From Lacrimispora defluvii (GTDB lineage Bacteria > Bacillota > Clostridia > Lachnospirales > Lachnospiraceae): a stretch of 64,000 nucleotides of DNA. The position numbers and the translations under genes were made by a program. Positions 42,545-50,365 of the stretch are shown here, one piece after another (the stretch's first letter is position 1; each line of letters starts with the position of its first letter). The notes beneath the pieces were generated by a model that searched no databases, had not been told where the DNA came from, and was given only the letters and a program-made list of their open reading frames with translations. Location of the stretch: NCBI GenBank assembly GCA_013036995.1, contig JAAOXG010000026.1, positions 1 through 64,000 on the forward strand. Direction: 5' to 3'.

Positions 42545-43414
42545 ATGTCTCTGTTAAATAGAAGAACGTTAAAACAAATTCAAACGGTCAGTGATGAACT
42601 GGAACGTATTTTAGATGAGGATACCAATGAAAAAGTGATGTTATTTACAGAAGATAAGGAAATCAAACATCTATTGGAACAGATTAACCGTATCCTAGAA
42701 GACAGGCAGAATGCCAATGCCGGATATCGCAGATCAGAACTCAATATCAAACGGATGCTATCCAATATTTCACATGATCTGAAGACACCATTGACTGTTA
42801 TTATCGGTTATCTGGAAATGCTTTTAATGCAGGAGACACTAGAAAAAAGTATGATAAAAAAGGTTTCTCATAAAGCCAATGAGCTAAAGGAGCAGATTGA
42901 CCAGTTTTTCACACTGGCAAAACTGGAAGCCGGTGATACAATGCTGACCATGTCCAAAATAGATTTAAATGAATTCTGCCGGGAGATCATTGTTGATTTT
43001 TATAATATCTTAACAGAGAAAGAATTTAATGTGAACATCCATATTCCTGAGTCTCCTGTTTTCGTTTATGCAGACAGGGAAGCGTTGGGACGCATTCTTA
43101 ATAATCTGATCAGCAATGCAATCCGCTATGGGGATGCAGGTCATTACCTGGGACTGACTCTTCGAAAGGAAGATAAATTTGTGTTTGTGGATGTGGTTGA
43201 TCATGGGAAGGGAATTGCCTATACGGAAATCCCCCGTGTATTTGACCGCCTCTATACGTTAGAAGATTCCCGGAACCGGGAGATCCAGGGCAATGGATTA
43301 GGTCTTACCATAGCAAAAAGTCTGGCAGAAAAAATCAATGGCACACTGACTTTAAGGAGTATTCAGAATGAGGAAACCGTATTTACTTTAAAACTCCAGC
43401 AGCTGGATTATTAA
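42545..43414 (+). CDS. Histidine kinase without membrane sensor
   Basis: A 289-residue kinase. The H-box SNISHDLKTPLTVIIGYLEM (His near residue 77) is followed by the N-box LNNLISNAIRYGD (near 187), the G1 box VVDHGKGIAY (near 220) and the G2 region NGLGLTIAKSL (near 254). The first 70 residues are hydrophilic and helical, with no membrane segment. Kinases of this type often rely on a partner transporter for sensing; here the neighbouring ABC gene is damaged, so the signal path may be lost. Confidence 0.9.
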   Translation: MSLLNRRTLKQIQTVSDELERILDEDTNEKVMLFTEDKEIKHLLEQINRILEDRQNANAGYRRSELNIKRMLSNISHDLKTPLTVIIGYLEMLLMQETLEKSMIKKVSHKANELKEQIDQFFTLAKLEAGDTMLTMSKIDLNEFCREIIVDFYNILTEKEFNVNIHIPESPVFVYADREALGRILNNLISNAIRYGDAGHYLGLTLRKEDKFVFVDVVDHGKGIAYTEIPRVFDRLYTLEDSRNREIQGNGLGLTIAKSLAEKINGTLTLRSIQNEETVFTLKLQQLDY

Positions 43415-43503
43415 AATCCTTCAAGAAAGAAATTCGTAAGATTTATTCAAGAGTTTTGAAGAAATCACTTGCTAGAATTATGGGTATGAAAGGAAGTGAC
43501 AAA

Positions 43504-44514
43504 ATGCAGACGATTTTAACAACCAATCATTTAACCAAACAAATTGGCGCAGAGACCATTGTATCCGATTTGAATATGCATATTGCCAAAGGAGAAATTT
43601 ATGGCTTTCTTGGACCCAACGGTGCGGGAAAAACTACGGTGATGAAGATGATCACCAATCAATGGAAGCCAACTTCAGGATATATTATTTTATTTGGTGA
43701 GAAACTGCGCCCTGATTCGTATTCATTTTTAAAACGTATGGGCAGCATGATCGAGTATCCAGTGTTTTACAATGAACTGACGGCGGAAGAGAATTTAAAG
43801 CTGCATTGTGAATACATGGGGTATTACAGTCCTGACAGTGTAGAAAAAGCATTGTCCCTGCTGTCTTTGTCAGATAACAGAGGTAAAAAGGTTAAGGAAT
43901 TTTCACTGGGAATGAAGCAGCGGCTGGGTATTGCAAGAGCTGTTCTTACAAAGCCGGAGTTTCTGGTATTAGATGAACCAACCAATTATTATGTGTATTG
44001 CTTATGGGTATCAGGAAGCTGTAAAGGAAAGGGGTATGGGAGAGCGCTGATGGAGTATTGCGTTACAGATGCCAGGGAAAATGGAAAATCAGGTATTTGT
44101 ATGCTTGGATCAAATAAGCAGAAAGCCTGGCTTTCTGACCAGAGTTTCGCGAAAAAGTTCGGTTTTGAAGTTGTTGATACTACTGAACAGGGATATGAAT
44201 TACTTGCCCTTTCCTTTGACGGAACATCTCCCGGGTTTGCCCAAAGTGTAAAAAACAAGGGAATTGAAATGGAAGAGCTTACGATTTATTATGATATGCA
44301 ATGCCCCTATATCTATCAGAATCTTAAGACAGTAAAGAAGTATTGCGATATGAATGAAATTCCGGTTTCTGTCATTCCGGTGGATACGCTGCAAAAAGCA
44401 AAAGAACTGCCCTGCGTTTTCAATAACTGGGGTGTGTTCTATAAAGGTAAATTTCAAACCGTAAATTTATTAGATGCCGCCAGCCTGGAACGAATACTGA
44501 AAAAAAGTAATTAA
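43504..44514 (+). CDS. Chimeric gene: truncated ABC ATPase joined to GNAT/YoaP-like protein
   Basis: A 336-residue open frame made of two unrelated parts. Residues 1-161 are the front of a BcrA-type ABC ATPase: GPNGAGKTT Walker A, FSLGMKQRLGIARAVL signature, and FLVLDEPTN Walker B; then the D-loop, switch histidine and the rest are missing. From residue 162 (base ~43987) it continues as a GNAT acetyltransferase (VSGSCKGKGYGRALMEYCVT) with a YoaP-like C-terminal region (LTIYYDMQCPYIYQNLKTVK). The join is in frame, so a deletion fused two genes. The ABC half cannot work as a normal ATPase; the GNAT half lacks its N-terminus. Start 43504 follows AAGGAAGTG. Confidence 0.8.
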   Translation: MQTILTTNHLTKQIGAETIVSDLNMHIAKGEIYGFLGPNGAGKTTVMKMITNQWKPTSGYIILFGEKLRPDSYSFLKRMGSMIEYPVFYNELTAEENLKLHCEYMGYYSPDSVEKALSLLSLSDNRGKKVKEFSLGMKQRLGIARAVLTKPEFLVLDEPTNYYVYCLWVSGSCKGKGYGRALMEYCVTDARENGKSGICMLGSNKQKAWLSDQSFAKKFGFEVVDTTEQGYELLALSFDGTSPGFAQSVKNKGIEMEELTIYYDMQCPYIYQNLKTVKKYCDMNEIPVSVIPVDTLQKAKELPCVFNNWGVFYKGKFQTVNLLDAASLERILKKSN

Positions 44515-44612
44515 GATAATATGTAATGGAATCTTTCAGGATCCGGATGTGAACAGGTTTCGTTTATTGATTTCAATCATGTAATATAAAAACAGGAAAG
44601 GAGAGTGTTACC

Positions 44613-45008
44613 ATGGCAGAGATATTTAAAAATATTGACTGTATTGAGCTTTATGTTTCTGATATAAATGAAGGAATACAATATTATTGTGAAAGCATGG
44701 GGTTAAAACTTCTCTGGCGAAACCAGGATATGGTTGGACTGGGAATGGAGAATGATATTACCGAGATCGTTTTACAATCCCAGAGAAAACAGGTTCTTGT
44801 TGATATAAAGGTGGAGTCTGTGGATGAATCCATAGAAAAAATCAAAGAAGCAGGCGGAACAGTAGAATACGGCCCGTTTGACGTTCCTATAGGACGATGT
44901 GCAGTAATCCTTGATAAATGGGATAACAAATATGTGATACTGGACATGACAAAGGGCAGATATGTCACTGACGAAGATGGTAATGTAACCGGTGTAAGAA
45001 AAGAGTAA
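44613..45008 (+). CDS. VOC (glyoxalase/bleomycin-resistance) family protein
   Basis: A 131-residue protein of the vicinal-oxygen-chelate fold: repeated beta-alpha-beta units beginning IDCIELYVSDINEGIQYYCE, then SMGLKLLWRN, and in the second half VESVDESIEKIKEAGGTVEY and DPS-like PFDVPIGRCAVILDKWDNKY. AAAGGAGAGTG precedes the ATG. Family members include glyoxalase I, dioxygenases and antibiotic-binding proteins; the specific role is unclear. It lies alone between the chimeric gene and the pst operon. Confidence 0.8.
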   Translation: MAEIFKNIDCIELYVSDINEGIQYYCESMGLKLLWRNQDMVGLGMENDITEIVLQSQRKQVLVDIKVESVDESIEKIKEAGGTVEYGPFDVPIGRCAVILDKWDNKYVILDMTKGRYVTDEDGNVTGVRKE

Positions 45009-45146
45009 TGGCGGTCAGTTGTATTGCGGGATATGAGGTGAAAAAAATTGATGAATCAAGTGATTATAGAGATAAATGAAAGTCTGAATGAGATTCCTTT
45101 GTCTTTAGGAATACAGGTTAATTAATCCAACGAACTAATTATGAAG

Positions 45147-45178
45147 AAAGAGGGGCGCTCAAATGCTTCTCTTTTTTT
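45147..45178 (+). terminator. Terminator before the pst operon
   Basis: AAAGAGGGGC pairs with GCTTCTCTTT (two wobble pairs) across an 8-base loop, followed by a T-run. Confidence 0.8.
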
Positions 45179-45343
45179 ACTTTTTGATCTTTCCATACTT
45201 TACAAAATACGAAAGAAAATTAAGAAAATGAATTTTAATCTCTAAAAATTGCTTGTAAAACATAAAAATATCAGGAAATTGGGCAGTATATACATTAGTA
45301 AGCTTTTTATTTGTAAATTTATGGCATTTTAATACAGAAAAAA

Positions 45344-45409
45344 TTTTACAAGAATTTTACGTATAATTCACATAGATAATGCTTTAACTTTTCTTAATTC
45401 ATGTATAAT
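45344..45409 (+). promoter_or_regulatory. Pho-box-like repeats and promoter of the pst operon
   Basis: Three related hexamers recur at an 11-bp step: TTTTAC at 45344, TTTTAC at 45355 and ATTCAC near 45366. This is the arrangement of PhoP sites in Firmicutes. A good -10 (TATAAT, 45404-45409) lies 17 bp after a poor -35 (GCTTTA, 45381-45386), as expected for an activated promoter. The preceding stretch 45179-45343 is AT-rich without genes. Confidence 0.65.
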
Positions 45410-45462
45410 TAATAGCGGATGTAAAGAAGTTGTAAAATCAAAGTATAGTAAAGGATAAACGT

Positions 45463-46260
45463 ATGGATGATCTTATATTAAAGTCTGGGCAGAGAGCCAA
45501 GATAAAGACAGATTCAGTAAACCTTTTTTATGGCAGCTTTCAGGCACTAAAAAATGTTACCATGGATATTCAGGAATGCGCTATTACAGCAATCATTGGT
45601 CCTTCAGGCTGCGGTAAATCTTCACTTCTGCGTCTGTTTAACCGTATGAATGACCCGATACCGGGAGTCAGGGTAGAAGGTAAAATTCTGCTTGATGATA
45701 CTTCAATCTATGATAAAAGTATGGATGTTGTTGCGTTGAAAAAAAGAGTGGGCATGGTTTTCCAGAAGCCGAATCCATTTCCCATGTCTGTATATGATAA
45801 TATGGTTTTTGGCCCCAGACATCATGGGATAAAGCAAAAAGCACGTCTTGATGAGATTGCAGAGAACTACTTAAGTCAGGTGGCTTTATGGGACGAGCTT
45901 AAGGATAAACTGAAGGAACCTGCTTTTGACCTCTCCCCAGGACAGCAGCAGCGGCTTTGCATTGCCCGTGCGCTGGCTGTAGAGCCAGAAGTTCTGTTAA
46001 TGGATGAGTCATGCAGTGCACTGGACCCGGAATCAACCATGCAGGTTGAGGGATTAATGGAAGAGCTTGCTCAGAAATATACAATTCTTATCGTAACTCA
46101 CAGCATGGAACAGGCAGCAAGAGTGTCTCATATGACTGCGTTTATGATGATGGATGAGGACAGAGCAGGAACCCTGGTGGAATATGCTCCTACAGAAGAG
46201 ATTTTTGCAAATCCCAAGGACAAACGCACCGAAGATTATATTACAGGCAGGTTTGGATGA
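45463..46260 (+). CDS. pstB: Phosphate ABC transporter ATPase PstB (first copy)
   Basis: A 265-residue PstB. Walker A GPSGCGKSS (46-54, K52), Q-loop Q101 in VFQKPNPFP, Walker B with catalytic glutamate (D181, E182 in LLMDESCSALDP) and switch H213 in VTHSM are all present. The signature is LSPGQ (157-161; codon CCA at 45937-45939) instead of LSGGQ. It has the PstB-specific ALKKRVGMVFQKPNPFP stretch. It opens the pst operon directly behind Pho-box-like repeats. A second, degenerate PstB is encoded at the other end; the two are complementary in which motifs they have lost. Confidence 0.92.
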   Translation: MDDLILKSGQRAKIKTDSVNLFYGSFQALKNVTMDIQECAITAIIGPSGCGKSSLLRLFNRMNDPIPGVRVEGKILLDDTSIYDKSMDVVALKKRVGMVFQKPNPFPMSVYDNMVFGPRHHGIKQKARLDEIAENYLSQVALWDELKDKLKEPAFDLSPGQQQRLCIARALAVEPEVLLMDESCSALDPESTMQVEGLMEELAQKYTILIVTHSMEQAARVSHMTAFMMMDEDRAGTLVEYAPTEEIFANPKDKRTEDYITGRFG

Positions 46261-46333
46261 AAACTGGTTATTTCTATATTCAGAGAAATGGAGGAAATCA
46301 GGCATTGGAAATAAATGTTTGATTTTTGAAAAT

Positions 46334-47182
46334 ATGAAAAAAAGAGTTAATACAAGCAAATTTTTAAAAAGAATAAAAATATCTGCCTGTGCAGTGATAC
46401 TGGCCCTTTCTATGGGCTTGCTGTCTGGCTGCAGCCAGGTGACGGAGTCAGACACCATCGTTGCAGGATCAACTTCGGTTCAGCCGTATGCTGAGATACT
46501 GGCTGAAGCATTTATGGCCAAAGATCCGGAGGCTGTGATTGATATTCAGGGAGGAGGCTCCTCTGCTGGTATAACGGCAACCCAGACACATAGTGCTGAT
46601 ATCGGTATGTCTTCCCGTTCTCTGGAAGAGGGGGAAAAAGACCTTTGGAGCGTGGAAATTGCCAAGGATGGTCTGGCAATCATTGTGAATCCGGAAAATC
46701 CTGTAAAAAACCTTACTTCAGATCAGATCCGTGATATTTATGCGGCTGAAATTACCGACTGGAGTCAGGTGGGAGGCACAAAAGCCAAGATCAATATTAT
46801 TGCAAGAGAAGAAGGGTCCGGCACACGAAGTGCTTTTACTGAACTGCTTATGGGCAAACAAGAGATAACTCCCAAAGCCATTGTTCAGGACTCCAATGGA
46901 GCAGTACGCCAATTGGTTGCAGATGACCCCAATGCCATTGGATTTATATCTTTAGGGCTGGTTTCCAATGAAGTAAAAGCGCTTAACTTAGACGGCGTTG
47001 AAGCCACACGGGAAAATATCATGAATAACAGTTATAAACTGTCCAGACAGTTTTTGTTTGTCACCAATGGTGAGCCAACAGGAATACAAAAGAGTTTTAT
47101 TGATTTTACCCTTTCTTCGGAAGGACAGAAATTACTAAGCAAAGAGGGACTTATCCCGTCAGCAGAGGGGGCATCAAAATGA
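46334..47182 (+). CDS. pstS: Phosphate-binding lipoprotein PstS
   Basis: A 282-residue lipoprotein: basic start, hydrophobic stretch and lipobox LLSGC (cysteine about 32). The mature part has the PstS marks VAGSTSVQPYAEILAEAF, GGGSSAGITATQTHSADIGM, AREEGSGTRSAFTELLMG and QDSNGAVRQLVADDPNAIGF, which supply the phosphate-binding loops. I use the ATG at 46334, which gives a normal signal peptide; the frame is open further upstream, overlapping pstB, and the ribosome site is poor, so a nearby TTG start cannot be excluded. The stop overlaps the start of pstC. Confidence 0.92.
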   Translation: MKKRVNTSKFLKRIKISACAVILALSMGLLSGCSQVTESDTIVAGSTSVQPYAEILAEAFMAKDPEAVIDIQGGGSSAGITATQTHSADIGMSSRSLEEGEKDLWSVEIAKDGLAIIVNPENPVKNLTSDQIRDIYAAEITDWSQVGGTKAKINIIAREEGSGTRSAFTELLMGKQEITPKAIVQDSNGAVRQLVADDPNAIGFISLGLVSNEVKALNLDGVEATRENIMNNSYKLSRQFLFVTNGEPTGIQKSFIDFTLSSEGQKLLSKEGLIPSAEGASK

Positions 47183-48024
47183 AAAGTTTTAAAGAAAATT
47201 TAACGGAGCGTGTGTTTCTCTTAATCGCTCTTTCGACTTTATCGGTATTGGCGCTCATCACTGTTTTTATATTTATAAAAGGTATGCCCATCATCGCCAA
47301 GGTAGGTATTATCAACTTTGTTTTTGGGATGAAATGGGCACCCAGCCAGGGCTACTACGGTATTTTTCCCATGATCGTTGGATCAGTATCAGTTACCATA
47401 GGAGCAGCCATTGTAGGAGTACCCATCGCCATATGCTGCAGTATATTTTTGGCTGAATTTGCGCCTGTAAAGCTTCGGAATATATTCCGTCCTGCCATTC
47501 AGTTACTGGCTGCCATTCCTTCCGTTGTATATGGATTCTGGGGGGTTTTATTCGTTGTGCCTGCCATCCGTAAATATCTGGGAGGACCGGGACTTAGCAT
47601 ACTGGCAGGTTCTATTATTCTGGGTATTATGATTTTACCAACCATAATAAGCATTACAGAAGTATCTCTCCTTGCACTGCCGCGCCACTATAAAGACGGC
47701 GCACTTGCACTGGGACTGACACAATGGCAGACGATCCGATCCCTGCTGCTGCCCGCAGCCAAATCCGGTATTGTGGCCGCCGTTATTTTAGGTTTAGGAA
47801 GAGCAATTGGTGAAACAATGGCGGTAATTATGGTTCTGGGCAATGCGGTTGCACTTCCCCATTCCGTTCTTGACCCGGTCAGAACACTGACTACCAATAT
47901 CGGTATTGAAATGGGATATGCCTCCGGTGAACATCAGCAGGCGCTTTTTGCCACGGGTATTGTATTATTTGTTATTATCATGATTTTAAATGCTACTGCC
48001 CAGTACATTACACGAAAGAGGTGA
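47179..48024 (+). CDS. pstC: Phosphate ABC transporter permease PstC
   Basis: A 281-residue permease with six membrane helices, the usual PstC size. Family marks are FGMKWAPSQGYYGIFPMIVG near residue 48, PSVVYGFWGVLFVVPAIRKY near 114, and the coupling-loop region GALALGLTQWQTIRSLLLPA near 174. GRAIGETMAVIMVLGNA follows. Its ATG overlaps the pstS stop by four bases (ATGA), showing translational coupling. It pairs with PstA to form the membrane channel. Confidence 0.95.
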   Translation: MKSFKENLTERVFLLIALSTLSVLALITVFIFIKGMPIIAKVGIINFVFGMKWAPSQGYYGIFPMIVGSVSVTIGAAIVGVPIAICCSIFLAEFAPVKLRNIFRPAIQLLAAIPSVVYGFWGVLFVVPAIRKYLGGPGLSILAGSIILGIMILPTIISITEVSLLALPRHYKDGALALGLTQWQTIRSLLLPAAKSGIVAAVILGLGRAIGETMAVIMVLGNAVALPHSVLDPVRTLTTNIGIEMGYASGEHQQALFATGIVLFVIIMILNATAQYITRKR

Positions 48025-48031
48025 GGTCACT

Positions 48032-48868
48032 ATGAAAATGAATGCAAACACTTCTCAAAAGATAGCCAAGTTTACGATTTGGGCGGCAGCTCTTTTTGTT
48101 ATTGCCATTCTTTTTTCCATCATTGCATATATACTGGTAAAGGGCATCCCTATGCTCAGCTGGGAGTTTTTGACGGATATTCCCAGGGATATGGGCCGTT
48201 CCGGCGGTATTTCCTCCTCCATTGTGGGAACACTGGTTGTAACTGCGGTGGCAGTGATTGTGGCAACACCATTTGGAATTGGAACAGCAATCTATCTTAC
48301 GGAATACACAAGAGAGGGAAGAATTACCCGTATTATCCGCTTCAGCGCCGAATCTCTTGCGGGGATTCCTTCTATCGTATATGGACTTTTTGGATTTATC
48401 TTTTTTGTGATATACTTAAACATGGGCTGGTCAATTCTGTCAGGTGGATTAACTATGGCGATTATGATTCTGCCAACGATTATACGTACATCGGAAGAGT
48501 CGATCCGTACGGTTCCCCAGCTATACAGGGAGGTAGGCTTCTCTCTGGGATTGACGAAATTACAGACGATAACCAGGACGGTACTTCCATCAGCACTACC
48601 TGGTATTGTAAATGGAGTGATATTAAGTATCGGCAGATGTGTAGCTGAAACAGCAGCTGTCATTTTAACGGCTGGTTCCGCACTTCGTATGCCTGAATCA
48701 CTGTTTTCCCCGACCCGGACGATGGCAGTACATTTTTATATACTGGCGAGGGAGGGAATATCCATGGATAACGCTTACGGAACGGCAGCGCTACTTATTA
48801 TTCTGATTCTTCTGCTAAATGTGGGATTTAATATGCTGGTTAATCGATTTATAGCGAAGGGCCGTTAA
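48032..48868 (+). CDS. pstA: Phosphate ABC transporter permease PstA
   Basis: A 278-residue permease with six membrane helices. Typical stretches are FLTDIPRDMGRSGGISSSIV near residue 43, ESLAGIPSIVYGLFGFIFFV near 104, and the coupling motif REVGFSLGLTKLQTITRTVL near 165, followed by GRCVAETAAVILTAGSA. The ATG at 48032 is preferred because GAGGTGAGG lies just upstream; a longer frame overlaps pstC. It contacts one of the two different PstB-type ATPases. Confidence 0.95.
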   Translation: MKMNANTSQKIAKFTIWAAALFVIAILFSIIAYILVKGIPMLSWEFLTDIPRDMGRSGGISSSIVGTLVVTAVAVIVATPFGIGTAIYLTEYTREGRITRIIRFSAESLAGIPSIVYGLFGFIFFVIYLNMGWSILSGGLTMAIMILPTIIRTSEESIRTVPQLYREVGFSLGLTKLQTITRTVLPSALPGIVNGVILSIGRCVAETAAVILTAGSALRMPESLFSPTRTMAVHFYILAREGISMDNAYGTAALLIILILLLNVGFNMLVNRFIAKGR

Positions 48869-48878
48869 GAGGTGAAAA

Positions 48879-49640
48879 ATGACGCAGAAAGCAAAAATAG
48901 ATATAAAGGGATTAAATTTCTTTTTTGAACAAAAACAGGTCATTAAAGAATTAAACTTAGAAATACCCGAAAACCGGATTCTGGGTGTTTTCGGCCCGGC
49001 AGGCAGCGGTATTACTACACTGCTTCGCACATTGAACCGTCTCAGTGATTTAACAGCAGGAGCCCGTCAGGAGGGTGAGATTCTGTTAGACGGGAAGAAT
49101 ATCTTTGATACTGATGTTAATGTAACAGAACTGCGCCGCAGGGTAGGTATGGTCTTTGATGTTCCAACACCTTTGCCAATGTCCATTTTTGACAATGTGG
49201 CTTTGGGACCCCGTATGGGAGGGATGAAATCTAAGACAGATCTGGAAGAAAAAGTGGAAACGTCACTTCGGATGTCGGCTCTGTGGGATGATGTCAAAGA
49301 CAGACTGGATACGCCTGCAGCCAGATTATCCGGCGGTCAGCAGCAGCGGCTGTGCATAGCCAGAGTGCTTGCTCTTGAACCAGAGGTGATTTTACTTGAC
49401 CGGCCATGTTCGGCTCTTGACCCCATATCAACAGCCAAGATTGAAGAATCTTTAGTACAGCTGAAAGAGCAGTACACCATTGTTATCGCTCCCCACACAG
49501 TTCAGCAGGCGGGACGTATTGCAGACCGGGTAGGGTTTATGCTGATGGGGGATTTAATAGAACAAGGTTACACCCAGGAAGTTTTTTCATTCCCTAAGGA
49601 TAAGAGGACTAACGACTACCTCACCGGTAGATTCGGCTAA
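48879..49640 (+). CDS. Degenerate second PstB (ATPase-dead subunit)
   Basis: A 253-residue PstB paralogue, intact and in the operon 10 bp after pstA. It keeps the PstB fold and the signature LSGGQ (150-154) and switch H206, but three catalytic positions are changed: Walker A reads GPAGSGITT with isoleucine 45 for lysine (codon ATT, 49011-49013), the Q-loop reads VFDVPTPLP with aspartate 94 for glutamine (49158-49160), and Walker B reads LLDRPCSALDP with arginine 175 for glutamate (49401-49403). It should not hydrolyse ATP. Together with the first PstB it would give a dimer with one active and one dead site. GAGGTG precedes the ATG. Confidence 0.9.
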   Translation: MTQKAKIDIKGLNFFFEQKQVIKELNLEIPENRILGVFGPAGSGITTLLRTLNRLSDLTAGARQEGEILLDGKNIFDTDVNVTELRRRVGMVFDVPTPLPMSIFDNVALGPRMGGMKSKTDLEEKVETSLRMSALWDDVKDRLDTPAARLSGGQQQRLCIARVLALEPEVILLDRPCSALDPISTAKIEESLVQLKEQYTIVIAPHTVQQAGRIADRVGFMLMGDLIEQGYTQEVFSFPKDKRTNDYLTGRFG

Positions 49641-49656
49641 AAAGGAGACGAAAATT

Positions 49657-50310
49657 TTGGTTAGAGAACATTTTACACAGAAGATGACTGAAGTGAAGCA
49701 AAAAGTATTAACAATGGGAGCTCTCGTTGATAATATTATTGATTCGGCAGTGACTTCCATACAGACACAGGATCTTGAGCTTGCAAGGAAAGTGAATGAA
49801 CAGGATGATGAAATCGATCAGTTAGAAATGGAAATTGAAAAGGAATGTATTATGCTTCTTGCCCTTCAGCAGCCTCTTGCCAAGGATTTAAGAACAATAG
49901 CATCTGTTTTAAAGATAATAACGGATCTGGAAAGAATGGGAGACAACGCTGTAAATATTGCAAAGGTCACACTTGAGATAGGAAAAGAACCAGTCATTCA
50001 ATCCATTATCGACATTCCAAAGATGGCAGAGATCGGCAGAAAAATGCTGAAGATGAGTCTTGATGCATTTGTAAATGAGGACATTTCCCTGGCCCAGAAG
50101 GCGGCGGAGAGAGACGAAGAAGTTGACAGCCTCTATGAATCTGTGATCAATGATATCTTAAATATTATTACAGAAAAGAGAGAACTTACAAAACAGGGAA
50201 CAAAACTCTTGTTTTTAGGACGTTATCTTGAGAGAATAGCGGATCATTCCACCAATATCTGTGAAAGAATCATCTATATGATTACAGGTGAATTAAAGGA
50301 AATAAATTAG
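49657..50310 (+). CDS. phoU: Phosphate signalling regulator PhoU
   Basis: A 217-residue PhoU: two repeats of a three-helix unit, each with the metal-binding E/D-xxx-D pattern. Repeat 1 contains NEQDDEIDQLEMEIEKEC and repeat 2 AAERDEEVDSLYESVINDIL; TDLERMGDNAVNIAK and YLERIADHSTNICE are the classic conserved helices. It links the Pst transporter to the phosphate-sensing kinase and dampens uptake. It starts at TTG behind AAAGGAG, which is unusual. It closes the operon, followed by a strong terminator. Confidence 0.95.
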   Translation: MVREHFTQKMTEVKQKVLTMGALVDNIIDSAVTSIQTQDLELARKVNEQDDEIDQLEMEIEKECIMLLALQQPLAKDLRTIASVLKIITDLERMGDNAVNIAKVTLEIGKEPVIQSIIDIPKMAEIGRKMLKMSLDAFVNEDISLAQKAAERDEEVDSLYESVINDILNIITEKRELTKQGTKLLFLGRYLERIADHSTNICERIIYMITGELKEIN

Positions 50311-50323
50311 AGGCAGCAGAGTT

Positions 50324-50357
50324 AAAAAATGAGCAGGTTGAACTGCTCATTTTTTTG
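50324..50357 (+). terminator. Terminator after phoU
   Basis: AAAAAATGAGCAG and CTGCTCATTTTTT form a 13-bp perfect stem with a 6-base loop and an added T. It may also serve the convergent regulator gene. Confidence 0.9.
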
Positions 50358-50365
50358 CGGCATTG

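Noticed and set aside
43504-43986. Annotating the ABC half as a working antibiotic-resistance ATPase
   Set aside because: The D-loop, switch histidine and C-terminus are absent and no permease gene follows.
45051-45125. Possible 24-residue peptide after the VOC gene, preceded by GAGGTG
   Set aside because: Too short to judge and with no family resemblance; could be the start of a lost gene, but the sequence alone does not support a call.
48079-48648. A 189-residue open frame inside pstA
   Set aside because: It is an out-of-frame reading of the strongly supported pstA gene, has no protein-family pattern and no ribosome binding site.
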